NCBI GenBank assembly: GCA_019455085.1
Contig: JACFNA010000003.1
Coordinates: 5,616-41,292 of the forward strand
Direction: 5' to 3'
DNA length: 35,677 bases
Origin: Chitinophagaceae bacterium
GTDB lineage: Bacteria > Bacteroidota > Bacteroidia > Chitinophagales > Chitinophagaceae
Shown: piece by piece, positions 1 through 6,949 of the stretch
Numbering within the stretch: position 1 is the stretch's first letter
Layout of the letters: every line of letters begins with the position of its first letter
Translations under genes and position numbers: made by a program
The notes under the pieces: model-generated
Told to the model about the DNA's origin: nothing
Database searches by the model: none
The model's input: only the letters and a program-made list of their open reading frames with translations

Positions 1-330
1 TGTTTTATTGGTGTCGGTAGTAGTATAATCCTGTATTTCAAAATTCTCGGAACTAAGATTTGTACACTCTCTTAAAATTTTCAATCTGAGATTTTCGGTG
101 GTATAATTAAAAAAATCAGAGATGCCAACAATCCTTAAAGTCTCATCCTGTACCCCCACCAAAAGATGACCGCCTTTCATATTTGCAATAGCAGAAATAT
201 AAGAAACAATATCATCACCTTCGTGACCGGATATGCAATGCTTCAGCGATTTGAACTCCTTCCATTCGCATTTTTCATTTTCCTTTGGGAAATTCTTCTT
301 TAAAAATTCATGTAATTCCTGTTCTGTCAT
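1..330 (-). CDS. AlbA_2 (Schlafen-type) domain protein, C-terminally truncated by the window edge
   Basis: The first 110 codons of a gene reading off the left edge. Translation begins MTEQELHEFLKKNF and carries the AlbA_2 / Schlafen AlbA pattern (PF04326-like): a CEWKEFK segment near residues 28-34, then SAIANMKGGHLLVGVQDE at about 46-63 and IVGIS shortly after. In this family the acidic EFK segment and the N-x-x-GG-x-L-x-x-GV segment form the core of the domain, and larger members add a divergent ATPase or winged-helix part that would lie outside the window. The ATG at 330 overlaps the stop of the upstream helicase gene as ATGA, so the two are translationally coupled and probably act together. 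Family members have been linked to nucleic-acid binding or cleavage and to anti-phage functions; which applies here cannot be decided from this piece. Confidence 0.8.
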   Translation of the reverse strand, partial: MTEQELHEFLKKNFPKENEKCEWKEFKSLKHCISGHEGDDIVSYISAIANMKGGHLLVGVQDETLRIVGISDFFNYTTENLRLKILRECTNLSSENFEIQDYTTTDTNKT

Positions 331-3002
331 TTCACTCCAAATATTTTGCAAACCTCTTTAAATGTTTTCAAATCTTTTTCCCTCTTCTCCCAGTCTTCCT
401 GCTTAATGTAAACGGGTGTGTATGAATATTCGGATTGCACTTTGTTGATATCATCACACCAGGTTTTGAGCCGCCGAATTTTGCGTACATCATCCAGATC
501 TTCCCTGCCTTTGGTTTCTACGATGAAGAAGGTATTGTCAGAAGTTTTTACAAAAAAATCCGGATAATATTCCCTGATATTCCCATTCTCTGCCTGGTAT
601 TCCATTTTAAAATTGACACCGCCATCGCCGATGGTATTTTTTGCATAAGCTATCACATCATTAAAACGGTTTTCCAAATCAGCGGCAAAAGAAAGTTCAA
701 ATTCATTATCGCCGATAATCTTATTGAAGACCGACTTTTTGGGGATAAGGTATCCCTGATTTTCGGCTACCTTGGGTTTTGTGAGCCTGAGTGAGATGAA
801 ATTCTTTACCTCAGCCGATCCTTTGTCAGTAACTGTTAATGCATCAATGGCTTTCTTAAAAGAAGTGTACAAAATGTGCTTCGGTCCTGCTTCTGACAAA
901 TTGCGCATGGTCTGTGGGTCAGATAATACAACGGTAAACGGCGCTTCATCTTTTTTGAATAACTGATAGGTGATAAAGCTTTCCACTTTGGGATAAAGAA
1001 TATTGAAACCGCTGAACAGCCTGCTCTCTTTCAAAATGGAATCCGTAAAAAAAGAAATGACATTCCGGTAGTCCGGCACGGTATTTTTAAAAATCGTTTT
1101 GTGAGAAAATTTACCATCAATATCAGTGAAAACAATTTCTTTTAATTCATCGGCATCAAAGGATTTGAATCCCGCTCTCTCATTCTGAAATGCAGACACA
1201 TCTATCAGTTCCAGGTTTTTGTATTCCCTGTAAATCCTTGGCGACATTTGCGGAATCGGTATATCTAACTTGTCAAGGTCTTTATTGGGATTATCCTCAT
1301 CTACTTCTACAATCACCGCCGAAGTGCCCCGGGTACCTTTGCCCATCGGGCTATACTGAAATTCTACGCCCTCGGTTTTCAGGCTTTCCACAAACTCTAT
1401 AAATGCCGGTGTGCCTACTACCACCAGATTTTCTTTCATTTCTAAAGAAAACATTTTCCTAAGCCCGCGGCCTATCGTTTGCTCGGGCAAAATTTTTGAA
1501 TCAGCCCCGAACGGACGCAAACCTACAATGGTAGTTACATTCTTTACATCCCAGCCTTCACGAAGCATCAGCACGGATACAACTGCTTTGTAGGGCGACA
1601 TATCCTGGTCAATATCATCTGCCGCCTTTCTGAGTATTTCCAGCGCTTCCTTATCTTTTTTACCGGAAGCGATTTCTTTTATTTCGCCTGAATTATTGGT
1701 GTGAATGGTCAGTACAGAATTTTTTAATAAAGGATAATTCATTTCCAGAAATGCAGCGGCCTGGTCGGCTTCTTTGGTACTCATCGTCATGATAAAAAGA
1801 ATCGGCGTCTTCACGTTTTTCAATTCTTCATATTGCTTTTCCCATTCTAAATAACCCAACTGAATATAATCTCTGTATCGCTCCACAAAATCAGCTGAAT
1901 CTTTTTCACTGATCTTTTGTCTGGAAACCTCATCCGGCAGTACGGGTGATTTCACCACATTCTGTTTGATGGCTTCAACCAGCGGGTAATCGGTTATAGT
2001 TTGTACGAAAATCGCACCGTTGTTGTGTTTGGGCGTAGCCGAAAAATCGGCTTGCAGGCTGATACCTTTTCCTGTTTTTAATTTCAGTTTGTTACTGATG
2101 TCTTCAATACTCCTGAACCATGCAAGTGAACTGTCGTGTATGTGATGTGCTTCATCGTTCATCACCACCAAATCCTTTATTTTGTCGCTCCGTAAAATCT
2201 TTCCTAAGTCAAGTCCTCTTGAAGTATCCGCATTCGGTTTCGGTTTGGCACCCAGAAAAATAGATTCAACCGTTTCTACCGGATCTTCATTAAAAAATAT
2301 GCGATGCACATTGGTCAGGAAAATATTTCCGGATGCAGTGATTGGTTTTAATTCATCCTGTATATGCAGGGTTAATTGAAAGTCGTTTTTCCAGTCTTTA
2401 TCATCCATTCCATTTTCCGGGATGAAAGGCTCGTCCAAAAACATTTTTAAGCCGTCAAAATCTTTTAAAAGGCGGTTTAGCACAATGATGTTTGGTGCGA
2501 TGATCAGGAAATCTTTTGACAGGTCGCTGTCTGCCTCATAAAGTTTATGAAAGTAAGACCAGACCAGCGTAAGACCCAGCACTTTTGTTTTTCCCGATCC
2601 GGTAGCCATCTTGATGACATACCTGGTCCATGATTCATCAAACATGCCCGTACTTACCCTTTGGGATGAATCAAACCGCATGAGGTCATATTTATCTTTT
2701 GCTTTGGCTATCTCATATAAGTAGATGATAGATTCAATCGCCTCCCGTTGGGAGAAATAAAATGAAAATTTCTTCTGCCCAATGAAGTGTTCATGGCTGA
2801 ACCAATAGTTCAGGAGAGATTTAGTTGTATCTGATGCACCGGCATAATCATTATTGCGCCATGCTGCAACAGCGAGCCTGATTTTATATACTAATGGTGG
2901 CAATAATTTTTCATAAGCATCATTGGATGCTTCAAACTGATTTTGCGAAGGCGCCCAACGTTCGTTTGGGCTAAGAATTTTGAAAGGATCAGTCCTGGTC
3001 AT
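327..3002 (-). CDS. DEAD/DEAH-box helicase with C-terminal PD-(D/E)xK motif, type III Res-like restriction subunit
   Basis: An 891-residue superfamily 2 helicase. Visible motifs: a Q-motif-like FSFYFSQREAIE near 79-90, Walker A ATGSGKT at 133-139, DEAH at 283-286, SAT at 321-323, and the second RecA domain with REGWDVKN and EQTIGRGLRK. At the C terminus P814-D815 followed by E829-T-K831 forms a PD-(D/E)xK nuclease signature like that of type III Res subunits. The N-terminal RWAPSQNQFE segment before the Q motif recalls the large stand-alone restriction endonucleases of the BPTD_3080 kind (recognised from memory, not searched). The ATG at 3002 is the only good start. No methyltransferase lies upstream, where the neighbour is a cation antiporter, so any Mod partner must lie beyond the left edge or be absent. 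Expected role: ATP-dependent restriction of foreign DNA. The AlbA_2 gene overlaps its stop by 4 nt. Confidence 0.88.
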   Translation of the reverse strand: MTRTDPFKILSPNERWAPSQNQFEASNDAYEKLLPPLVYKIRLAVAAWRNNDYAGASDTTKSLLNYWFSHEHFIGQKKFSFYFSQREAIESIIYLYEIAKAKDKYDLMRFDSSQRVSTGMFDESWTRYVIKMATGSGKTKVLGLTLVWSYFHKLYEADSDLSKDFLIIAPNIIVLNRLLKDFDGLKMFLDEPFIPENGMDDKDWKNDFQLTLHIQDELKPITASGNIFLTNVHRIFFNEDPVETVESIFLGAKPKPNADTSRGLDLGKILRSDKIKDLVVMNDEAHHIHDSSLAWFRSIEDISNKLKLKTGKGISLQADFSATPKHNNGAIFVQTITDYPLVEAIKQNVVKSPVLPDEVSRQKISEKDSADFVERYRDYIQLGYLEWEKQYEELKNVKTPILFIMTMSTKEADQAAAFLEMNYPLLKNSVLTIHTNNSGEIKEIASGKKDKEALEILRKAADDIDQDMSPYKAVVSVLMLREGWDVKNVTTIVGLRPFGADSKILPEQTIGRGLRKMFSLEMKENLVVVGTPAFIEFVESLKTEGVEFQYSPMGKGTRGTSAVIVEVDEDNPNKDLDKLDIPIPQMSPRIYREYKNLELIDVSAFQNERAGFKSFDADELKEIVFTDIDGKFSHKTIFKNTVPDYRNVISFFTDSILKESRLFSGFNILYPKVESFITYQLFKKDEAPFTVVLSDPQTMRNLSEAGPKHILYTSFKKAIDALTVTDKGSAEVKNFISLRLTKPKVAENQGYLIPKKSVFNKIIGDNEFELSFAADLENRFNDVIAYAKNTIGDGGVNFKMEYQAENGNIREYYPDFFVKTSDNTFFIVETKGREDLDDVRKIRRLKTWCDDINKVQSEYSYTPVYIKQEDWEKREKDLKTFKEVCKIFGVK

Positions 3003-3241
3003 TTTATAAATACTAGCTTGGATGCCCGAATATACAATAATGCGACTGCAAATGCTCAGGCTGAAAATTACCTTTAGACAATGAGAAGATATTCCAAAAT
3101 CTCTATCTTAGAAAAGCCACCTGAGAAAAGTTAAGTATATCATCAAATAAAGAAATTAAGAATTCAATCTGCCAACCTATTTCCAAGAAGGACACTTCAG
3201 AAAAGCAATCTGTAAAATGAACCATGCTATTCATTCTTCCT

Positions 3242-4339
3242 CTACGGATTAATCGTCAGAAAAATATAGGCTACCAGGTTTACCAATAAGACCACCCCGT
3301 AAACTGCATTACTACGCCCTCCGATTAAGGAAAGCATCACCGTAAAAATAGAAATTACCAATAGTATAATTGAAAGAATATCCAGCCCCAGAATAAGTGG
3401 GAAATCATAAATATAACTGGCTAGAGAAACAATTGGAATCGTCAGCCCGATGCTTGCAATGGCTGAGCCCAATGCTAAATTCAAACTCGTTTGAAGTTTA
3501 TTCTTCCGTGCCGCACTCACTGCCGCAATTCCTTCAGGTAACAGGATAACTCCTGCTATGATAATGCCGACCAGACTTTTGGGAAGGCCATAATTCACTA
3601 TTACCCTCTCCAATGGTATTGACAGGCTCTTTGCCAATAAGACAACAATCGTAAGACTAATAAGCAGAAACAAAATACTTATTACCAATGAAGTATTGGA
3701 AATAGTGTGACCTGAATGATCAGGCGCATCTTGGTTTCCTGTAATAAAATACTCTCTGTGTCGTAGCGTTTGTGCCGAAATAAATGCAGTATATATGGCA
3801 AGGCAGGCAATAAACTCAAACAGAATCTGAGCTTCGGTATAATAGGGGCCGGGTTCACCTTTTGTGAAAGTGGGGAGTATCATCGTAAATGCCACAATTG
3901 AGATCAGGGAGACTAAAGCAATTTTAACCGAATGGACTGAAAATGTCTGGGTACGGAACTTCCTGCCGCCGATAAATAAGCTAAATCCCACCACTCCATT
4001 CAGCAATAGCATTACTGCGGAGTAAACCGTATCCCTGGCAAAGGAAGCATACTGTTCACCTCCGGTTATCATCAATGAAACAATGATGGCTACTTCAATA
4101 ATTGTAATGGATACTGCCAGAATGATAGTACCAAAGGGTTCCCCCACCCGGTGCGCCACAATTTCTGAATGATGTACGGCAGACATGACACAGAAGACGA
4201 GCAATATTCCGGCGATAGTCTGAAACAGCATATTATCATCGAGATACCCTGAAAAATAAAGTATGAAAGCCAGTACAGGAATGGAAGTTGTCCACTCATA
4301 AAATTTCCTTACTCTGTTTAACCCCTTTACTTTACTCAT
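3242..4339 (-). CDS. chaA: ChaA-type Ca2+(Na+)/H+ antiporter
   Basis: A 365-residue polytopic inner-membrane protein, almost the length of E. coli ChaA (366). Two family signatures are plain: HHSEIVAHRVGEPFGTI followed by ITIIEVAIIVSLM in the first half, and LPEGIAAVSAARKN followed by LNLALGSAIASIGLTIPIV in the second half. These are the acidic alpha-repeat segments of the Ca2+/cation antiporter superfamily. About eleven hydrophobic segments can be counted, with a polar loop (near HREYFITGNQDAPDHSGH) between the halves. It should exchange Ca2+, Na+ or K+ for protons. The reading frame extends upstream to a TTG at 4345, but the ATG at 4339 forms an ATGA overlap with the stop of the small upstream gene, so 4339 is preferred. 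The ChaA assignment is secure at family level; ion preference is not visible. Confidence 0.9.
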   Translation of the reverse strand: MSKVKGLNRVRKFYEWTTSIPVLAFILYFSGYLDDNMLFQTIAGILLVFCVMSAVHHSEIVAHRVGEPFGTIILAVSITIIEVAIIVSLMITGGEQYASFARDTVYSAVMLLLNGVVGFSLFIGGRKFRTQTFSVHSVKIALVSLISIVAFTMILPTFTKGEPGPYYTEAQILFEFIACLAIYTAFISAQTLRHREYFITGNQDAPDHSGHTISNTSLVISILFLLISLTIVVLLAKSLSIPLERVIVNYGLPKSLVGIIIAGVILLPEGIAAVSAARKNKLQTSLNLALGSAIASIGLTIPIVSLASYIYDFPLILGLDILSIILLVISIFTVMLSLIGGRSNAVYGVVLLVNLVAYIFLTINP

Positions 4340-4521
4340 ATACAATACTTTTTAATACCCCAGGCTTTCTCTAGTTCGCTTCGATATTGCAATACTATAA
4401 GCTCATCAAGATCATTAGAAATCCTGAATTCAAATTCCCGGAAAAAATCCGGCCATACTACATTTAATTCCGATTCCTGCACTATGGGATGGTCTGGCTT
4501 CCCGTATCTGGATATTTTCAT
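4336..4521 (-). CDS. Small hypothetical protein translationally coupled to chaA
   Basis: A 61-residue protein beginning MKISRYGKPDHPIVQE and ending GIKKYCI. Support for a real gene: the ATG at 4521 is preceded by GGAGA about 5 nt upstream, unusually Shine-Dalgarno-like for this window, and its TGA overlaps the ATG of chaA as ATGA. The composition is that of a soluble protein: acidic and aromatic residues (VVWPDFFREFEF), then a probable helix around LDELIVLQYRSELEKAW. It has no signal peptide or membrane segment, and I do not recognise the family. Position suggests either a leader cistron controlling chaA translation or a small cytosolic partner. A TTG one codon upstream (4524) is an alternative start. 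Confidence 0.5.
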   Translation of the reverse strand: MKISRYGKPDHPIVQESELNVVWPDFFREFEFRISNDLDELIVLQYRSELEKAWGIKKYCI

Positions 4522-4929
4522 CAAATTCTCCGGATGTAAAGCTCACCTTACCGGTAAAGAAAAAAGAATGAATATTGCGACCCCCAAAAATCCCTTGCCG
4601 CGGAACGGCAATGTCCCCAAAGGGAATAGAATATCCCCTTTGACCCTTTCACCCTCTGATCATCTTAATGAAGCGAGCCGCAAAATAAAAAAAATACCCT
4701 TTGCTCTTTCCGGCAGCAATAACTTTATTTAATTATTGTCCGAACAGGCTGAGCTGGAGCCCACCAGGCTTTGGCATTAAATTAATTACTCCACACTTTA
4801 GGATGAGGCTATGGAAATCTAATTTAGGGATAGCAGAAATCACATCAGTTCTCCACATCCACTCCGAATGCTTAGGGAACCCTCAAACAAAAAATGCTCC
4901 GGCTTAAACCAGAGCATTCTCATCTTTTG
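4522..4929. other. Intergenic region without a convincing gene
   Basis: About 400 nt between the small chaA-linked gene and tRNA-Glu. Short frames exist on both strands but none has a credible start or composition. The only structure seen is a pair of adjacent inverted repeats at 4595-4642, listed separately. The stretch 4684-4700 is A-rich and may contribute to the minus-strand promoter of the small gene, though no clear TAnnTTTG box was found. Confidence 0.5.
4595..4642. repeat. Two adjacent inverted repeats (possible RNA hairpins)
   Basis: First repeat: TTGCCG at 4595-4600, a 5-nt loop CGGAA, and CGGCAA at 4606-4611. Second repeat: CAAAGGG at 4618-4624, an 11-nt loop, and CCCTTTG at 4636-4642. 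Neither is followed by a T-tract on either strand, so they do not look like intrinsic terminators. They lie upstream of the small gene/chaA unit on its strand and could be part of its 5' leader. Confidence 0.4.
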
Positions 4930-5001
4930 TAGCACGTACGGGATTCGAACCCGTGATTCCTCCGTGAAAGGGAGGCGTCTTAACCCCTTGACCAACGCGC
5001 C
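4930..5001 (-). tRNA. tRNA-Glu (anticodon TTC)
   Basis: A 72-nt cloverleaf on the minus strand: acceptor GGCGCGT pairing with ACGTGCT, D arm GTC/GAC, anticodon stem CCTCC/GGAGG around loop CTTTCAC (anticodon TTC), T arm ACGGG-TTCGAAT-CCCGT, discriminator A. The next bases are CAA, so CCA is not encoded. A consensus promoter lies just upstream. Confidence 0.96.
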
Positions 5002-5020
5002 ATTCCAAAAATTTGGACGG

Positions 5021-5052
5021 CAAAGATAATATCTGCCTTTGGTGTAGCCAAA
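5021..5052 (-). promoter_or_regulatory. Bacteroidota-type promoter of tRNA-Glu
   Basis: On the minus strand TTTG (5052-5049) is followed after 20 nt by TATCTTTG (5028-5021), matching TTTG-N19-21-TAnnTTTG. Predicted transcription start is about 4-8 nt beyond the box, some 12-15 nt before the mature tRNA 5' end. Confidence 0.75.
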
Positions 5053-5202
5053 TTTATTCATAAGGAAAACTCTAAAGGTATTTCACACTGCTTTCTCTAG
5101 AAAATTCCATGCAGATTACAAATCTCAAAGCCTCTTAAATAAACCCTTAACCACACTTACCGAATCCGGCCCCACCCCTGACATAAAAACAATTTTTCAA
5201 TC

Positions 5203-5210
5203 TACCTTTG
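5203..5210 (+). promoter_or_regulatory. TACCTTTG box immediately before the aminotransferase start codon
   Basis: TACCTTTG fits the -7 consensus TAnnTTTG and is followed by only CACT before the ATG at 5215. A start site at the usual distance would fall on or next to the start codon, implying a leaderless or near-leaderless mRNA. A clear -33 TTG is not seen at the expected spacing. Confidence 0.55.
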
Positions 5211-5214
5211 CACT

Positions 5215-6411
5215 ATGTTACAAATCAGTCAGCGCGGTAGCGAGATGCCAGCATCTCCCATCCGCAAATTGGTTCCCTTTGCCGAAGCCGCTAAAAAAAG
5301 AGGAATCCATATTTATCATCTCAATATCGGCCAGCCCGATGTGGAAACACCTAAAATAGCTATCGACGCCGTGAGGAATAAGGATATCAAAGTATTGGAA
5401 TATAGCCACAGTGCAGGAAACGAAAGTTACCGGAAGAAACTGGCAGGATATTACCAGACAAAAAACATCCAAGTGGATCACAATGATATTATCATCACTA
5501 CCGGAGGAAGCGAAGCCATTCTCTTTGGTTTTATGAGCTGCCTTAATCCCGGTGATGAGGTTATCATCCCCGAACCTTTCTATGCCAACTATAACGGATT
5601 TGCAGTAGAAGCCGGGGTGACGGTAAAACCTATCTTCAGCAGTATTAAAACAGGATTTGCACTGCCACCAATTGAAGAATTTGAAAAGAAGATTACTGAT
5701 AAAACGAAGGCCATCATAATCTGCAATCCCAATAACCCTACCGGCTACCTGTACAGCAGAGAAGAACTGGAGGCCCTCCGCACCGTCATTAAGAAACACG
5801 ACCTATATCTCTTTGCCGATGAGGCCTACCGCGAATTCTGCTACACCGGCACACACACCAGTGCAATGGAACTGGAAGGAGTAGAAGAGCATGTTATACT
5901 TATGGACACAGTAAGTAAGCGATACAGTGCCTGCGGTGCCCGAATCGGTGCTTTTGTTACAAAAAATAAGCAAATACTACAAACTGCAATGAAGTTTGCT
6001 CAGGCCAGACTCAGCCCCCCATCTTACGGACAAATATTAGGTGAGGCTGCAATCGGTGTATCGCAAGACTATTTTGACCATACCAGGGAAGAATATATTG
6101 CACGAAGAGATGCACTGGTAGGCAGGCTAAATACCATGAAAGGTGTCTTCTGTCCCAATCCGGGTGGTGCATTCTATGCTATGGCATCCCTTCCTGTAGA
6201 TGATGCGGACCGTTTCAGCCAGTGGTTACTAGAATCATGGGAATATGAAGGCGCGACTGTAATGGTAGCGCCCGGCACCGGATTTTATAGTACCCCCGGA
6301 CTAGGAAAAAATGAAGTGCGTTTTGCTTACGTACTTAATACCGAATCCATTCACAAGGCAATGGATTGCCTGGAAAGGGCGCTAGAAAACTATCCGGGCA
6401 GCACCAAGTAA
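5215..6411 (+). CDS. PLP-dependent class I aminotransferase (aspartate aminotransferase family)
   Basis: A 398-residue fold-type I aminotransferase, the usual length for the AspC/AAT-I family. Visible motifs: LNIGQPDVETP near 36-46, TTGGSEAILFG at 95-105 (phosphate/PLP binding), NPNNPTG at 171-177, ADEAY at 201-205 (Asp and Tyr contacting PLP), and the Schiff-base lysine K235 in DTVSKRYSACGARIGAF. It should move an amino group between an amino acid and a 2-oxo acid; substrate specificity cannot be read, though Bacteroidota homologues are usually annotated as aspartate aminotransferase. A second Met at residue 11 (MPASPIRKL) is an alternative start, but the promoter box 5 nt before codon 1 favours M1 with little or no leader. 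Transcribed alone, followed by tRNA-Met. Confidence 0.9.
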   Translation: MLQISQRGSEMPASPIRKLVPFAEAAKKRGIHIYHLNIGQPDVETPKIAIDAVRNKDIKVLEYSHSAGNESYRKKLAGYYQTKNIQVDHNDIIITTGGSEAILFGFMSCLNPGDEVIIPEPFYANYNGFAVEAGVTVKPIFSSIKTGFALPPIEEFEKKITDKTKAIIICNPNNPTGYLYSREELEALRTVIKKHDLYLFADEAYREFCYTGTHTSAMELEGVEEHVILMDTVSKRYSACGARIGAFVTKNKQILQTAMKFAQARLSPPSYGQILGEAAIGVSQDYFDHTREEYIARRDALVGRLNTMKGVFCPNPGGAFYAMASLPVDDADRFSQWLLESWEYEGATVMVAPGTGFYSTPGLGKNEVRFAYVLNTESIHKAMDCLERALENYPGSTK

Positions 6412-6462
6412 TCCAAAAAATAGCAGGCTTAAAAGCAAAAATTAAGATAAGCTGTAAGTGAC

Positions 6463-6494
6463 TTTCTACTTTTCAGGGAGATGTATTATCTTCG
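6463..6494 (+). promoter_or_regulatory. Probable promoter of tRNA-Met
   Basis: TTTC (6463-6466), 20 nt, then TATCTTCG (6487-6494), one mismatch from TAnnTTTG. The expected start lies about 8-10 nt before the tRNA 5' end. Confidence 0.55.
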
Positions 6495-6508
6495 CCGCCC
6501 AATAAAAC

Positions 6509-6582
6509 GTCGGGGTAGCTCAGCTGGTTAGAGCATTGGATTCATAACCCAAAGGTCGGCGGTTCAAGTCCGCTCCCCGATA
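6509..6582 (+). tRNA. tRNA with CAT anticodon, probably elongator tRNA-Met
   Basis: A 74-nt cloverleaf: acceptor GTCGGGG/CCCCGAT, D arm GCTC/GAGC, anticodon stem TTGGA/CCCAA with loop TTCATAA (anticodon CAT, last stem pair A-C), variable AGGTC, T arm GGCGG-TTCAAGT-CCGCT, discriminator A. CCA is not encoded. It lacks the three G-C pairs of an initiator anticodon stem, so elongator Met is favoured; tRNA-Ile2 (lysidine-modified CAT) is not excluded. Confidence 0.9.
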
Positions 6583-6605
6583 CAAATACAATACAGGTTA
6601 TTACG

Positions 6606-6635
6606 AAAAAAGCCACGCAAAAAACGTGGCTTTTT
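6606..6635. terminator. Bidirectional intrinsic terminator
   Basis: AAAAAAGCCACG, a 7-nt A-rich loop, CGTGGCTTTTT: an 11-bp A/T-flanked hairpin with a U-tract whichever strand is read. It ends tRNA-Met on the plus strand and the structured RNA on the minus strand. Confidence 0.88.
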
Positions 6636-6830
6636 AATTAGCTGTAGGGGAAGGGTTCGAACCTTCACGAGGCAGTTAGCTATAACACAAAGTTTTAGTG
6701 GTCGACCCTGGTTATTATCCGTTGCCGGATAACAGCTCTATGTTATGTTTATCCTGGAATCCTCACCCCCGAGACAAGAGGGCATGTCTGCCATAAATTT
6801 CATCACCCCACAGTGTTAAAGAACGATTAT
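6636..6830 (-). ncRNA. Putative structured non-coding RNA (6S-like rod; identity unproven)
   Basis: The stretch has no credible reading frame but is bounded on the minus strand by a consensus promoter (6866-6835) and an intrinsic terminator (6635-6606), giving a transcript body of about 195 nt. Its halves pair around a central hairpin. Closing helix: CTGTGGGG (6813-6806) with CCCTACAG (6649-6642), 8 bp. Inner helix: GGCAG (6792-6788) with CTGCC (6675-6671). Apical hairpin: TTATCCG-GCAA-CGGATAA (6732-6715). Between closing and inner helices the 5' side is 12-13 unpaired nt, while the 3' side carries the hairpin GAAGG-TTCGAAC-CCTTC (6666-6650), identical in form to a tRNA T arm. An open bubble with a small 3'-side hairpin inside a long rod is the layout of 6S RNA; the acceptor-plus-T-arm end also recalls tmRNA, but there is no room for a tag frame or pseudoknots. 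Being a transcribed RNA is well supported; the 6S label is a guess. Confidence 0.6.
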
Positions 6831-6834
6831 GATG

Positions 6835-6866
6835 CAAATCTAAATACACAGCCAATAATAAACAAA
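6835..6866 (-). promoter_or_regulatory. Consensus promoter driving the minus-strand structured RNA
   Basis: TTTG (6866-6863), exactly 20 nt, TAGATTTG (6842-6835). This is among the best TTTG/TAnnTTTG matches in the window and no protein gene lies downstream of it; its only possible product is the RNA ending at the 6606-6635 terminator. Confidence 0.75.
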
Positions 6867-6949
6867 TATTTTAAACACAATCTTTGAAATATAGAAATGA
6901 TTTAATTATCTTTACTTTTATCTGATATTTTTCAAAAACACATTTTAAA

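Noticed and set aside
3003-3241. Possible RNA gene or small frame between chaA and the helicase
   Set aside because: A/T-rich sequence without a consensus promoter, hairpin or credible frame; only a loose TATATTCG resemblance to a -7 box for the helicase gene.
5218-5799. A 193-codon minus-strand reading frame
   Set aside because: It is antisense to the aminotransferase; composition (many Phe, Cys, His) is that of a shadow frame.
6641-6725. A tRNA gene on the minus strand, suggested by the GAAGG-TTCGAAC-CCTTC arm followed by an acceptor-like strand
   Set aside because: The strand pairing with the acceptor lies about 165 nt upstream (6806-6813) and no D arm or anticodon arm fits in a normal length; the arm is better explained as part of the larger structured RNA.
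6642-6813. tmRNA (ssrA)
   Set aside because: The tRNA-like end is reminiscent, but at about 170 nt there is no alanine-rich tag frame and no space for the pseudoknots.
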